The notes beneath the pieces are model-generated. The model did not search any database and was not told where the DNA came from. It was given only the letters and a program-made list of their open reading frames with translations. A stretch of DNA of 64,000 nt from positions 116,827 through 180,826 of the forward strand of contig NZ_BAFU01000091.1 of assembly GCF_000308495.1 (NCBI RefSeq), in the 5' to 3' direction. Source of the stretch: Nocardia brevicatena NBRC 12119 (GTDB lineage: Bacteria > Actinomycetota > Actinomycetes > Mycobacteriales > Mycobacteriaceae). Each line of letters begins with the position of its first letter. The first letter of the stretch is position 1. This document shows positions 43,345 to 52,073 of the stretch, in pieces. The translations under genes were made by a program, and so were the position numbers.

Positions 43345-44016
43345 ATGTTCAGCACATTCGCCAAGGCGGCCAAAGCCGTCTTCGCCCTGGCCCTCGGCAC
43401 GGCCCTTGTGGGCACCGGGGCCGGCGCCGCCCAGGCCGCCCCGGCCCCCGTGATCGGCGGCGGTTCCGGGATCATCATCGACGATATGTTCGAGTGCACG
43501 GTGACCACAGTGGGGCACGATTCCGCCGGGCGGCTGATCGGTTTGACCGCCGGACACTGTGGCGATCCGGGTGCCCAGGTATACGCGGAGGCCAACCGGG
43601 GCTACGGCCAGATCGGCACCTTCGTCCACTCCGATCACCAGTTGGACTACGCTGTCATCCAGTTCCAGCCCGACCGGATCACACCGGTGAACCGGATCGG
43701 CAATGTGACCATCACCGGGGTGGGCGAACCGCCGCAGTTCCCGATGATCGTCTGCAAGGAAGGCCGCACCACCGGCAACACCTGCGGCCCGGTCTGGGGC
43801 GATGTCTTCGACACCAACTACGAAACCTGGTCTCAGATGTGCGTGATGGAGGGCGACTCCGGCGCACCGGTGGTGGTCGGTACCACCCTGGTAGGCATGG
43901 TGAACGCCTATCTGGCGATCGCCTGCTTCGGCCCCCAGGTGGGCACCAATATGTCGGCGATCTCCGCCGATATGAACAGTCGCGGCGACATCGGCGCGGG
44001 CTACCGGCCCATCTGA
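43345..44016 (+). CDS. Secreted S1-family serine protease
   Basis: A 223-aa chymotrypsin-fold protease. Signal peptide at residues 1-32 (MFSTFAKAAKAVFALALG...AQAAP). The catalytic triad is H in LTAGHCGDPG near 70, D in HQLDYAVIQF near 102 and S in MEGDSGAPVVV near 172, all in family context. Four other cysteines (FECTVTT, IVCKEGRT, NTCGP, QMCVM) may form disulfides. ATG at 43345 follows GGAGGG; a frame from 43279 is less likely. It resembles small secreted proteases of mycobacteria (for example Rv1815-like) and probably processes envelope proteins. Confidence 0.88.
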   Translation: MFSTFAKAAKAVFALALGTALVGTGAGAAQAAPAPVIGGGSGIIIDDMFECTVTTVGHDSAGRLIGLTAGHCGDPGAQVYAEANRGYGQIGTFVHSDHQLDYAVIQFQPDRITPVNRIGNVTITGVGEPPQFPMIVCKEGRTTGNTCGPVWGDVFDTNYETWSQMCVMEGDSGAPVVVGTTLVGMVNAYLAIACFGPQVGTNMSAISADMNSRGDIGAGYRPI

Positions 44017-44055
44017 CCCGGCCGGTCGTACCGACCTCGCGGAATCGAAGGGCGC

Positions 44056-44091
44056 AACGGTGAGTGGGCGGCGATACGCCCACTCACCGTT
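44056..44091. terminator. Bidirectional terminator, 15-bp stem
   Basis: AACGGTGAGTGGGCG and its reverse complement with a 6-base loop, followed by CTTTTC on the plus strand. It lies between the convergent protease and lipoprotein genes. Confidence 0.8.
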
Positions 44092-44171
44092 CTTTTCGGA
44101 ACAAAGCCCTTTCGGAAATCCGGCTTCGAACCACCGGATATTCGCAAAATCCTCCGCCAACGGCGCGGAAC

Positions 44172-44786
44172 TCAGAACTCCTCGACGCACACCACGAAAC
44201 GGCGCTCATCGTATACATAGCCTGCGCTGCCGGTACCGCAGGCGCTGACACTGTCGGCGTTCCGTTCGATCGAGACCACCTTGACCCCCTCCACGGCCTT
44301 CTCGGTGCAGTCGATGCGCTTGGGGTCCTCGCCGCCGACATCCATACAGCCGCCCACCACCCAGTCGATATCCAGGCACAGTGCGCCCTGCTCGACACCG
44401 TTGAGGCTTTCGGCATAGTAGTTGTCGGCGTCGCCCACACACTGCGAACTCCGCCCCGCCTTGCCGATGACCTTGTAGTTCGAGGCCCGGCTGCCGCAGG
44501 ACGCCTTCTCGATGGTGGCATTGGTGGTGGTGCCGCCCAGGGTGACACAGTCCCCGATCTCGGCCTCGAAATCGGTCGCCCCACCGCTGTCGGTCGACTT
44601 GGGGATGGTGGGCTGCGACGAGGACCTCGGCGCGCCGGTCGAGTCGATGGCACTGACGGTTCCGTCCTCGAGCGCGGGCTGCGCCTTCCCTTCGATCTTG
44701 GAACTACAGCCCGTGAGCACGAACACGGCCGCCGCCGTGATCCCGGCACACACCGCCATGGGATGAGATGAAGTCCAACCGGACAC
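44172..44786 (-). CDS. LppU-like lipoprotein
   Basis: A 204-aa lipoprotein. From the GTG at 44786, which has GGGAGGA upstream, residues 1-25 form a signal with lipobox FVLTGCSS. After a serine/threonine-rich linker, a cysteine-rich domain has six or more cysteines (GDCVTLGG, KASCGSRASNYKVIG, SSQCVGDADN, GALCLDIDWVVGGCMDVG, DCTEKA, SACGTG, FVVCVEEF) expected to form disulfides outside the cell. LppU/SCO3897-type proteins share this plan; function unknown. A longer frame reaches 44885 but lacks support. Confidence 0.8.
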   Translation of the reverse strand: MSGWTSSHPMAVCAGITAAAVFVLTGCSSKIEGKAQPALEDGTVSAIDSTGAPRSSSQPTIPKSTDSGGATDFEAEIGDCVTLGGTTTNATIEKASCGSRASNYKVIGKAGRSSQCVGDADNYYAESLNGVEQGALCLDIDWVVGGCMDVGGEDPKRIDCTEKAVEGVKVVSIERNADSVSACGTGSAGYVYDERRFVVCVEEF

Positions 44787-45488
44787 GCACAGTCCTCCCG
44801 ATCCGCAACGCCGAACCCCAGCCCCTACCCGAATCAGAAGTTCAACCACAGCACTACTCGAAATACCACGCAATGCATACACCATGCGCCGCTCGGCCGT
44901 CGACCCGTGCGATGTGCGGAAGTGGTCCCGAACCGTTATCGGAGTGAGAAGCGCCTCACCATTCGATCACCGCCGGCAAATCCGAGGCCGGAGAGGAGAC
45001 CGTACAGTGACATATCTCACCAATGGGTTTGGCAAGCAAAGCCGACGGTTTCCGGCAGGCCGGGGAAAAGCGGGCCCCGCGTGCCGGGTGACCGGCGAAT
45101 TCTACGCAACCCGCCACCGGCCCGTACCCGAAACAAGCCAGAGCACGGGCAATGCATATCGGCTATTGACCTGGATTCGGGGGTAGCCCGCCCGGACCGG
45201 ATTCGGGTAGGAATGGTCGGCGGAGTGGTAGGCGCGTGAGCAAATCGAGCTGTGCACCACGGCACTCGATTCACAACCGCCGGTCGGGGCCACTCCTGGA
45301 GTCGTGCCGCGAACCGACTCCAGATCTCCGTCAGGGGCTCACCGAGCTGAATGAGCACCTGGAGCAGCCGTGTGCGCGCACCGGTCCGGGGATCCCCCGC
45401 AAGCTCCGTGAACGCGGAGTGCTCCATAGGACGCGGCGCCGGGCCGCTGGGATGTCGCGTCCGAGAGTTGAACGGACGAAGAACGTAT
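44787..45488. other. Long non-coding stretch, structured leader of ldt
   Basis: 702 bp without a gene in either strand that I trust. It contains several stem candidates: CTGGAGTCG (45296-45304) pairs perfectly with 45315-45323, AATCGAG/CTCGATT flank it upstream, GTGCGCGCAC and GGGGATCCCC are short palindromes near 45375-45395, and GGACGCG/CGCGTCC pair near 45430-45460. The last part is the leader of the L,D-transpeptidase. A structured 5' leader or small RNA is possible. Confidence 0.4.
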
Positions 45489-46385
45489 ATGTATGTCGCC
45501 AAGAACACCGAGTCGCTGCCGACCCGTCGTCGGGGTACGCGGCGGCTACGGCAGGGTCTCCTGCTGACGGCCGCGATCGCCGCGGCGGGCACCCTGGTCA
45601 CCGCTCCGGCCTATGCCATACCCGGGCTACCGGATCTGCCCACCGGCTCCGCGGGTATCGCCGAGCCCGCACCACCGCAGGCGAACTTCGCCCCGCCCGC
45701 CGTCAACCCGTCCGAGGGCGAGACGGTGGGCGTGGCACAGCCGATCATCATCAACTTCAAGGAACCGGTGTCCGACCGGGCCACGGCCGAACGGGCCATC
45801 AAGATCACCTCGTCGAACCCGGCGCCGGGGCACTTCTACTGGTTCGGCAACAAGCAGGTGCGCTGGCGGCCCAGCGAATTCTGGCCGGCCGAAACCGACG
45901 TGGTGGTGGAGGCGGGCGGCAGTCGCAGCGCCTTCCATGTCGGCGAGGCACTCATCGCCACCGCGGACGACAGCACCAAGACCATCACCATCACCCGTAA
46001 CGGTGAAGTGGTCCGCACTATGCCCACCTCCATGGGCAAACCGGGCCACGAAACCCCGAACGGCACCTACATCGTCGGCGAGAAGCGGCGCGAAATGGTG
46101 ATGGACTCCTCCACCTACGGTGTCCCGATCGATGACCCGGAGGGATACAAGCTCGACGTCGAATACGCCACCCGCATCTCGAACAGCGGTATCTTCGTGC
46201 ACGCCGCCCCCTGGTCGGTGGCGCAACAGGGCGTGTCCAATGCCAGCCACGGCTGCCTGAACGTCAGCACCGACGACGCCAAATGGTTCTTCGAGAACTT
46301 CAAGAAGGGTGACGCGGTGGTCGTCCAGAACACCGAGGGCGGCACTCTCAATTACCAGGACGGTCTCGGCGACTGGAACGCCTGA
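45489..46385 (+). CDS. L,D-transpeptidase (YkuD domain) with signal peptide
   Basis: A 298-aa exported enzyme that forms 3-3 crosslinks in peptidoglycan. Signal peptide residues 1-46 (GLLLTAAIAAAGTLVTAPAYA). The Ig-like domain follows (VGVAQPIIINFKEPVSDRATAERAIKI), then the YkuD catalytic domain with the motif FVHAAPWS and SHGCLN, putting the catalytic cysteine near residue 256. This architecture matches mycobacterial LdtA/LdtB group. ATG at 45489; a frame to 45351 precedes it, but the signal peptide starts here. It is convergent with the M13 peptidase, sharing a hairpin. Confidence 0.93.
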   Translation: MYVAKNTESLPTRRRGTRRLRQGLLLTAAIAAAGTLVTAPAYAIPGLPDLPTGSAGIAEPAPPQANFAPPAVNPSEGETVGVAQPIIINFKEPVSDRATAERAIKITSSNPAPGHFYWFGNKQVRWRPSEFWPAETDVVVEAGGSRSAFHVGEALIATADDSTKTITITRNGEVVRTMPTSMGKPGHETPNGTYIVGEKRREMVMDSSTYGVPIDDPEGYKLDVEYATRISNSGIFVHAAPWSVAQQGVSNASHGCLNVSTDDAKWFFENFKKGDAVVVQNTEGGTLNYQDGLGDWNA

Positions 46386-46404
46386 CCGGCCGTGATCTCG
46401 TGAC

Positions 46405-46441
46405 AACGGCGGTGCGTCCCACTCCGGGACGCACCGCCGTT
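46405..46441. terminator. Bidirectional terminator, 16-bp stem
   Basis: AACGGCGGTGCGTCCC pairs perfectly with 46426-46441 around ACTCC. It lies between the convergent L,D-transpeptidase and M13 peptidase genes. Confidence 0.85.
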
Positions 46442-46452
46442 CATTTCTCCGG

Positions 46453-48459
46453 TTACCAGATCTTGACGCGTTCCTCGGGCGGCAGGTAGAGCGCGTCGTT
46501 GGGGGTCACCTCGAACGCCTCGTGGAAGGCGTCGATATTGCGGACCACCGCATTGCAGCGGAACTCCGGCGGCGAGTGCGGATCCACCGCCAGCCGCCGC
46601 ACGGCCTCCTCGGGCCGCACCTTGGTCCGCCAGACCTGAGCCCAGCCGAAGAAGACCCGCTGCAGCCCGGTCAACCCGTCGATCACCGGTGGTTCGGCAC
46701 CGTTGCGGGAGATCCGATACGCCTCCAACGCGATGGACAGCCCGCCCAGGTCGCCGATGTTCTCACCGATGGTGAACTCACCGTTGACGGTGTGGTCATC
46801 GGACAGATCCTTGGGAGAGAGCCGATCGTACTGGGCGATCAGTGCCCGAGTGCGTTTACCGAACTCGGCCCGGTCGTCATCGGTCCACCAGTCGACCATA
46901 TTGCCGTCGCCGTCGTATTTGGCGCCCTGATCGTCGAAACCGTGCCCGATCTCGTGGCCGATCACCGCACCGATCCCGCCGTAGTTGACGGCATCGTCGG
47001 CGTTCATGTCGAAGAACGGCGGCTGCAGGATCGCCGCCGGGAAAACGATCTCGTTCATGCCCGGGTTGTAGTAGGCGTTCACCGTCTGCGGGGTCATGAA
47101 CCATTCGTCCCGGTCGACGGGGCCACCGAGCTTGTTCAGGTCCCGGTCGTGTTCGGCGGCATACCCGCGACGGTAGTTGCCCACCAGATCGGTGGGATCG
47201 ATCCGCACTGCGGAGTAGTCGCGCCAGCGGTCGGGGTAGCCGATCTTCGGGGTGAACCTCTCCAGTTTCGCCAGGGCGGCCTGCCGGGTATCCGGGCCCA
47301 TCCAGTCCAGCCGGGCGATATTGCGCCGGTACGCCTCGCTCAGATTCTCCACCAGTTCCACCATCCGCGCCTTGGCTTCCGGCGGAAAATGCTCGGCCAC
47401 ATACAGTTTGCCGACCGCCTCACCGAGCAGATCCTGGACCAGCGAGACACCGCGCTTCCAGCGTTCCCGATTCTCCTGGGCGCCGGTCAGGGTGCGGCCG
47501 TAGAAGCTGAAGCTCTCCTCCACCAACGCTTCGGTGAGCAGGGACGCACGTGCCCGCAGCACCCGCCACAGCAGCCAGGTCCGCCAGTCCTCCAGGGATC
47601 CGTCCGCCCAGGTTCGAGCGAAAACCTCGAGATAGTCGGGCTGTCGGACCACCAGTTCGGCGAACAGCTCCGGCCCCTCGGCGGTGACGCCCTCGGCCAG
47701 ACCGCCGACCCATGCCGGCCAGTCGAACTGGGGATGGGCGGCGGCGAGTTCGGCGAAAGTGGTGAGGTTGTAGCCGAGTTCGGCATCGCGTCGCCGCACC
47801 ACGTCCCAGTGGCCGGCGGCGAGCTTACGTTCCAGGTCGAACACCCGCTGCCCGACCGGCTCGGTGGGCAGCAGGCCGGCGGTCCGGGAATCGGCGGCGG
47901 CCAGGGCGAACATACGGTCGATATGGGCGATGTACTCGGCGCGCACCTCGGCATACTCGTCGTCCCGGTAGTAGGACTCGTCGGGCAGACCGAGCCCGGA
48001 TTGGGTCGCGTTGATCAGATAGCGCTGGGAATTCTTGTCATCGGTATCGACGTAGATCGCCACAGCACCGCCCACCCCGGTCCGCTGCAGGCGGCCGAGC
48101 AACCCGGCGAACCCGCCGCGGTCGACCCGCGCGACCTCGGCGAGCTCGGACAGCACCGGAGCCAGACCGGCCGATTCGACCGTGTCGGTGTCCATGAAGG
48201 ACGCGTACAGGTCCGCGATCTTGCGCGCATCGCTGCCCGGTTCGCCCGCCGCATTGCGGATGATCGCCTGAACATCCAGCTCCGCCTGGTCGTAGAGCTT
48301 CCGGAAGGCGCCGTCGAGGGCGCGGTCGGCCGGGATCTCGTGGGTATCCAGCCAGGCACCGTTGACATGCGCGAACAGATCGTCCTGAGCCCGGATGGCC
48401 GGGTCGGTATGGGACAGATCAATACCGGAGGGTCTCGTCAGTTCGGAAGTCACGTCCAC
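46453..48459 (-). CDS. M13-family zinc metallopeptidase (Zmp1/neprilysin-like)
   Basis: A 668-aa peptidase, same length as the mycobacterial Zmp1. The zinc motif VIGHEIGHGFDDQGAKYDGDG (quoted within limits) is near residue 500, the third ligand glutamate in GENIGDLGGL near 563, and the catalytic cluster ends with the family C-terminal AFEVTPNDALYLPPEERVKIW. NAYYNPGMNEIVFPAAILQPPFF is the standard substrate-binding strand. No signal peptide is visible. GTG at 48459 with no clear ribosome binding site; another GTG two codons on is possible. The protein is probably cytosolic or exported by an unusual route, as in Mycobacterium. Confidence 0.9.
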   Translation of the reverse strand: MDVTSELTRPSGIDLSHTDPAIRAQDDLFAHVNGAWLDTHEIPADRALDGAFRKLYDQAELDVQAIIRNAAGEPGSDARKIADLYASFMDTDTVESAGLAPVLSELAEVARVDRGGFAGLLGRLQRTGVGGAVAIYVDTDDKNSQRYLINATQSGLGLPDESYYRDDEYAEVRAEYIAHIDRMFALAAADSRTAGLLPTEPVGQRVFDLERKLAAGHWDVVRRRDAELGYNLTTFAELAAAHPQFDWPAWVGGLAEGVTAEGPELFAELVVRQPDYLEVFARTWADGSLEDWRTWLLWRVLRARASLLTEALVEESFSFYGRTLTGAQENRERWKRGVSLVQDLLGEAVGKLYVAEHFPPEAKARMVELVENLSEAYRRNIARLDWMGPDTRQAALAKLERFTPKIGYPDRWRDYSAVRIDPTDLVGNYRRGYAAEHDRDLNKLGGPVDRDEWFMTPQTVNAYYNPGMNEIVFPAAILQPPFFDMNADDAVNYGGIGAVIGHEIGHGFDDQGAKYDGDGNMVDWWTDDDRAEFGKRTRALIAQYDRLSPKDLSDDHTVNGEFTIGENIGDLGGLSIALEAYRISRNGAEPPVIDGLTGLQRVFFGWAQVWRTKVRPEEAVRRLAVDPHSPPEFRCNAVVRNIDAFHEAFEVTPNDALYLPPEERVKIW

Positions 48460-48609
48460 CAGTATGCCGGTACGCGCAACGCGGGCGCCCGCGCTCTCGG
48501 TCGGCCGGGATATTCGGCCCGGCGAACCGCGGAGAAGATCCCGCTCCGAAAACCCGACACCACCTCCAGGGAGGCATCGTCACTGTGACGATTCGAGCGG
48601 ATGCTCCGC

Positions 48610-49071
48610 TCAGTTCAGAGAAACACTGTAACGGTCCTCGATGCGCTGGTACCAGTCGTCCTGACACTTCTGGGCCGCGCTCTGATCGCTACCCGCGCGG
48701 TTGAGGCACTCGAAGAACTCCCGCCCGCCCGTGTTGTTGTAGACATTCACCGTGAGCACAAGCGCGACGACGGCACCGACCAGCGACAGCAGCCCAAGAA
48801 CCAGTCCGATCATCGCCATGACACCGCCGGACGCGCTACCCCGGCGCACCCGGAGGAAAGCGATCAGACCGAAGACGACGGCGGCGAGGCCGAACAGGAT
48901 ACCGCCGATCACGGTCCAGAAGCCGAACAGCGCGATGATGCCGAGCACCAGGGCGGTGACCGCCATACCCTTGCCCCTGCGGGGCTCCTGCCAGGCAGGC
49001 CTACCAGGGGTGCCGAACGTTTCTGGGGGCGGTGGCGTCGGATAGTTGTCGACCGGCGGATATCCGGACAT
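48610..49071 (-). CDS. DUF4190-type membrane protein
   Basis: A 153-aa protein. A proline-rich N-terminus (MSGYPPVDNYPTPPPPE) is followed by two or three hydrophobic segments: MAVTALVLGIIALFGF, TVIGGILFGLAAVVFGLIAF and MIGLVLGLLSLVGAVVALVLTVNVY, the DUF4190 pattern. The C-terminal extracytoplasmic part has two cysteines (FECLNRAG, KCQDDWYQ) that may pair. ATG at 49071, in a tight gap 20 bp after the end of the pirin gene on the same strand. Function unknown. Confidence 0.8.
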   Translation of the reverse strand: MSGYPPVDNYPTPPPPETFGTPGRPAWQEPRRGKGMAVTALVLGIIALFGFWTVIGGILFGLAAVVFGLIAFLRVRRGSASGGVMAMIGLVLGLLSLVGAVVALVLTVNVYNNTGGREFFECLNRAGSDQSAAQKCQDDWYQRIEDRYSVSLN

Positions 49072-49090
49072 CGAACTTCCTCTCCGCCCG

Positions 49091-49879
49091 TTACGGGGCC
49101 GCCAGACGCGCGTGCATCTCCCAGATCAGCACCTCCGACGGTACCCGCGCAGTGACGCGCTGACCGCCGGAATAGGTCAGTCGTACCGCATCACCTTCGT
49201 AGAGCGGGCCGACATCTTCCATCTCCACCTCGCCCCGGGCCACGAATACGTGGATATACGGCGCGTCGGGCAGTTCGATCGAGGAGACCGTACCGTCCTC
49301 GGCGGAGGACAGGCGGGCGACATGCAGGGCCGAATGGCTGCTGTGAATGGCGATCGCCGTGCGATCACGGTAGCGGGGCAGGCCGGAAGCCACGGTCACC
49401 AGGCCACCGCCGGCCAATTGATCATCGATTTCGAGCTGTTGATATCCGGGTTCGACACCCGATTCGTCGGGTAGCACCCACATCTGCACGAAATGGACCG
49501 GTTCGTCGTGCTCGGGCCGATTGCCGTCGAGTCGCCAGGAGTCGTTCTTCTCCGAGTGCAGAATTCCGGTGCCCGCGCTCATCCGCTGCGCCAGGCCGGG
49601 GTAGATGACCCCGCTGTGACCGAGCGAATCCTGGTGTACCAGGCTGCCCTCGAGAACCCAGGTGACGATCTCCATATCACGGTGTGGGTGAGTTTCGAAA
49701 CCTTGCCCCGGGAGAACGATATCGTCGTTATTCACCAGCAACAATCCGTGGTGAGTGTTTTCCGGATCGTAGTGCTGTCCGAACGAAAACGAATGCTTCG
49801 AATCGAGCCAGGAGACGCGCGTTTTCAGACGATCGCCGGCGCGATGGACGTCGATATGCGGTGTGGCGAGCGTGGACAT
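49091..49879 (-). CDS. Pirin-family bicupin protein
   Basis: A 262-aa pirin. The metal-binding N-terminal cupin has FETHPHRDMEIVTWVLEG near residue 55, followed by HQDSLGHSGVIYPGLAQRMSAGTGILHSE with the further ligands. Some bacterial pirins are quercetin dioxygenases or regulators; this one cannot be specified. ATG at 49879 has AGGAGG upstream; a frame to 50152 extends into the divergent Nudix control region and is rejected. The DUF4190 gene follows on the same strand. Confidence 0.9.
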   Translation of the reverse strand: MSTLATPHIDVHRAGDRLKTRVSWLDSKHSFSFGQHYDPENTHHGLLLVNNDDIVLPGQGFETHPHRDMEIVTWVLEGSLVHQDSLGHSGVIYPGLAQRMSAGTGILHSEKNDSWRLDGNRPEHDEPVHFVQMWVLPDESGVEPGYQQLEIDDQLAGGGLVTVASGLPRYRDRTAIAIHSSHSALHVARLSSAEDGTVSSIELPDAPYIHVFVARGEVEMEDVGPLYEGDAVRLTYSGGQRVTARVPSEVLIWEMHARLAAP

Positions 49880-50084
49880 CGCGGACCTCCTCTCGGGCAC
49901 GATTACTTTTCCCGTGTGGGAGTACCCGGCGCCGATACTCCACATCCCTAGTAAATTGTCTGCCCTCGGCATTTTACGCGAGTGACCCGGGGGTGAACGG
50001 TAGGTGAGCATCACAGGCCGTAATGGGCGAATACCTGCACCATGGTACGAGAATGTGCGCCGAGGAAAGCAGGGAGGTGATCGT

Positions 50085-50552
50085 ATGCGCCCCGAGGTAC
50101 TCGCGCTTGTGGAGCAGCGGCTTCGCTCCGAGGCGCGACGGGACGGGATCACCCACTTCGTGATCGGGGTCGCGGTTATCCAGGCCGGGAAACTCCTGGT
50201 GGTACGCCGGGTACCCGACGACTATCACGGTGGCATGTACGAGCTGCCCGGAGGCGGCGTGGAATCCGGGGAAAGCTTCGCCGAGTGCGTGGCCCGGGAA
50301 CTCTTCGAGGAAACCGGGCTGCGATTACGCGGTATCATCGATTTCCTCGGCGGCTTCGACTACGCCACCCGCACCAAGGCCAAGGTCCGTAAATTCAGCT
50401 TCCTGGTGGACGCCGAACCGGGCGATATCGCCCTCGCGCCCGGCGAGCACGACGACTTCGCCTGGATCGACGCCGAGGCCCTGGCACAGCTGCCGATGGC
50501 ACCGGATATGCGGAAAGCCGTCAGTTCCCTGGTCGCCGATAGAATGCGTTGA
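50085..50552 (+). CDS. Nudix hydrolase
   Basis: A 155-aa Nudix protein. The box GGGVESGESFAECVARELFEETGL, at about residues 55-78, matches GX5EX7REUXEEXGU. The substrate cannot be told; close family members act on modified nucleotides or nucleotide sugars. ATG at 50085 with a near-ideal GGGAGGTGA upstream; the longer frame from 50004 is not used. Divergent from pirin; the MFS gene starts 42 bp downstream. Confidence 0.9.
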   Translation: MRPEVLALVEQRLRSEARRDGITHFVIGVAVIQAGKLLVVRRVPDDYHGGMYELPGGGVESGESFAECVARELFEETGLRLRGIIDFLGGFDYATRTKAKVRKFSFLVDAEPGDIALAPGEHDDFAWIDAEALAQLPMAPDMRKAVSSLVADRMR

Positions 50553-50594
50553 CTCCGCGGCGACGTATCACCGGCGGCCGGGTAGCCTCGCGAC

Positions 50595-52001
50595 GTGGCC
50601 ACGCCTTCGCCCGAACCGCCCGCCGCGGACCGCCTACCCCCCGCCGGGCACGGGCCGGTGCCCTGGCGCACGGCATTGCGCGCTCCCGGCATACTGCGAC
50701 TCACCCTGGTGCGGTTCACCGGCCAGTTCGGCGACGGTGTTTTCCAGGCGGCACTGTCCGGAGCGATTCTGTTCAATCCCGAACGGGAAACCGACCCACC
50801 GGCCATAGCCGCGGGTTTCGCGGTGTTGCTGCTGCCGTATTCACTGATCGGACCCTATGCGGGCGCCCTACTGGACCGCTGGGACCGGCGGCTGGTGTTC
50901 CTCCTGGCGAACCTGCTGCGTGCGGCGTTGATCGTGGTGGTGTGCGTGGGTCTGCCGGCGGGAATCGATGAGAAGCCGCTGCTGCTGCTCGCGTTGGCCG
51001 TAGTGGGTATCAGCCGGTTCATCGCGGCCGGGGTATCGGCGGCGTTACCCCGGGTACTGGCCCAGCAATGGCTGGTACCGGCCAATTCCGTACTGGCCAC
51101 CGCGGGCTCGGGATGCGCCGCCGCGGGAGCGGCGCTCGCCGTCGCCGTGATCGGGATAATCGGGGCGGGCGATACCGCCTCGGCGGTTGCGGTGGCCATC
51201 AGCGCGGTCGGATCCGTGGCGGGCGTGCTGCTGGCGGCCGGATTCGCGCCGCACGCGCTCGGGCCGGACTCGGTGCGTGCCGGCACGGGCAATGCCGTGC
51301 GCGCCATCGCGTCCGGACTGCGTATCGGCGCGGCCGCGGTATGGGATTCGGTCGCGGTGACCACCGCCATGCTCGGAATCGGCGCGCATCGCATCGTATT
51401 CGGCGCCAACACTCTGATCATGGTGCTGGTGCTGCGGCAAGCGCCCACGGACGCCTCGGCGATGGGCAGCGGGTTGGTCGGCTTCGGTGTCGCCATCACC
51501 GCGACCGCCGCGGGCATGCTGGTGGCGGCGCTGATCGCGCCCTTGCTCATACCGCGTCTGGGCCGACCCCGCATGGTGGTGGCGGGGCTGGTCGTCGCGA
51601 CGGTGGTGCAACTGTGCCTGGTGACCCCCACCGCGCTGGCCGATTCCGAGCGCGCCGCCGAGCGGGCACACCAACTCCTGCTCGTCGCCGCGTTCCTGTT
51701 CGGGCTGGCCGGACAGACGATCAAACTCACCGGTGACGCGACCATGCAGATCGATATCGACGATGCCCGGCGCGGCGAAGTCTTCGCGCTGCAGGACACG
51801 GTGTTCAATATCGCGTTCGTGCTGGCCGTCGCGGTGACGGCGCTGGTGATTCCGGCCGACGGACGGTCGATGGGGATGGTCGTGGCCGGTGCGGTCTGCT
51901 ATCTCGTCGGGATTGTCGCCATCGCGGCGAACAGCAGGCGTGCCCCGCATATCCACGGCAATGGCCTCGGGCATCGGAGGAGCTCGCGAGGTGAGCTCTG
52001 A
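50595..52001 (+). CDS. MFS transporter
   Basis: A 468-aa major facilitator. About 12 hydrophobic segments are visible; the typical first loop signature appears as GPYAGALLDRWDRRLVFL. The long alanine/valine/glycine-rich helices and length match drug or metabolite exporters of the DHA1/ENT type. GTG at 50595. The short cytoplasmic C-terminus is arginine-rich. Substrate unknown. It follows a Nudix gene with 42 bp between but the two need not be linked functionally. Confidence 0.85.
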   Translation: MATPSPEPPAADRLPPAGHGPVPWRTALRAPGILRLTLVRFTGQFGDGVFQAALSGAILFNPERETDPPAIAAGFAVLLLPYSLIGPYAGALLDRWDRRLVFLLANLLRAALIVVVCVGLPAGIDEKPLLLLALAVVGISRFIAAGVSAALPRVLAQQWLVPANSVLATAGSGCAAAGAALAVAVIGIIGAGDTASAVAVAISAVGSVAGVLLAAGFAPHALGPDSVRAGTGNAVRAIASGLRIGAAAVWDSVAVTTAMLGIGAHRIVFGANTLIMVLVLRQAPTDASAMGSGLVGFGVAITATAAGMLVAALIAPLLIPRLGRPRMVVAGLVVATVVQLCLVTPTALADSERAAERAHQLLLVAAFLFGLAGQTIKLTGDATMQIDIDDARRGEVFALQDTVFNIAFVLAVAVTALVIPADGRSMGMVVAGAVCYLVGIVAIAANSRRAPHIHGNGLGHRRSSRGEL

Positions 52002-52073
52002 TACCTGTCTGCCGGGCTCTGTCCGTAATCCTCGGGCGGGCGCGGAGAGAACCCGCGTAAAACCATCTCCCCG

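Noticed and set aside
44884-45186. 100-codon plus-strand frame in the ldt leader
   Set aside because: No ribosome binding site or recognisable content; composition like random high-GC DNA.
46522-48588. 688-codon plus-strand frame over the M13 peptidase
   Set aside because: Antisense shadow of a gene with clear zinc motifs; no family signal.
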